Of a stretch of DNA of 30,654 nucleotides, positions 30,576 through 30,654 are shown piece by piece. Every line of letters starts with the position of its first letter. Within the stretch, counting starts at the first letter, position 1. Source of the stretch: a virus; IMG/VR virus record IMGVR_UViG_3300037285_000011, positions 1 through 30,654 of that record; one strand, given 5' to 3'. The notes beneath the pieces are model-generated. The model did not search any database, was not told the origin of the DNA, and saw only the letters and a list, made by a program, of their open reading frames with translations. A program made the position numbers and the translations under genes.

Positions 30576-30654
30576 AGAATTACACTCCTATTCTAAATAT
30601 AGAGGCTTTCACTTGTTTGTGGAAACACCCGAAGACCCTAAAAACGGATATTAC
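30568..30654 (+). CDS. Truncated gene at right edge
   Basis: ATG 30568 overlaps the preceding stop and follows GAGGA at about nine bases. The 29 visible codons (MNRELHSYSKYRGFHLFVE..) have no stop and run off the window. Too little is present to name a family. The coupled start makes a real gene likely. Confidence 0.5.
   Translation, partial: MNRELHSYSKYRGFHLFVETPEDPKNGYY

Overview
The window is the virion-structure half of an AT-rich tailed-phage genome (free phage or prophage) with a contractile tail. The evidence is a complete order of packaging, head, neck, sheath/tube, tape-measure, baseplate and tail-fibre genes. The host cannot be fixed from the sequence. Shine-Dalgarno sites and sigma70-like promoters point to a bacterial host, and the small conserved genes at the right edge have relatives I associate with phages of Gammaproteobacteria. 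No integrase, lysis, replication or tRNA gene is visible.

Layout, in the order of leftward transcription. From 28.4 kb down to 21.7 kb lies the packaging/head block: a DUF5681-type putative small terminase, an unrecognised 134-residue protein, the large terminase, a DUF935-like portal, an S49 protease with a nested in-frame scaffold start, a lambda D-like decoration protein and a lambda E-like major capsid protein. From 21.7 to 19.9 kb lies the neck: adaptor, tail-completion, head-closure and terminator-like proteins. From 19.8 to 15.0 kb lies the tail: DUF3383 sheath, DUF3277 tube, two chaperone frames joined by a -1 frameshift at T_TTT_TTT, and the tape measure. From 14.9 to 9.8 kb lies a small baseplate of the Pam3/Mu kind: Dit-like protein, plug, hub, spike with an HxH tip, gpW/gp25-like protein, J-like protein and DUF2612 protein. 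From 9.8 kb to the left edge lies the adhesion block: a short HxH fibre, a 2114-residue fibre, a 664-residue fibre with four pyocin-knob-like repeats, and a truncated DUF4376 protein. Most genes in the block abut or overlap, often as TAATG or ATGA, so it behaves as one operon.

The giant fibre is the most eye-catching protein. It has about 23 copies of a 22-residue repeat, then exactly 91 in-register copies of a 10-residue repeat (2730 bp with no indel), then a gpJ-like and carbohydrate-binding-like C-terminus. Near-identical DNA blocks inside it point to recent internal duplication.

The right end (28.4-30.65 kb) is a control region with small genes. A leftward zinc-ribbon gene sits opposite a rightward run of small, mostly Cys-rich proteins. 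The roughly 440 bp between them hold a perfect consensus leftward promoter (TTGACA-17-TATAAT), a second leftward and a rightward promoter, six 12-bp tandem repeats, a 16-bp inverted repeat and twelve TTAAGA/TCTTAA hexamers. I read this as a regulatory switch or an origin-like locus and consider it the least explained part of the window.
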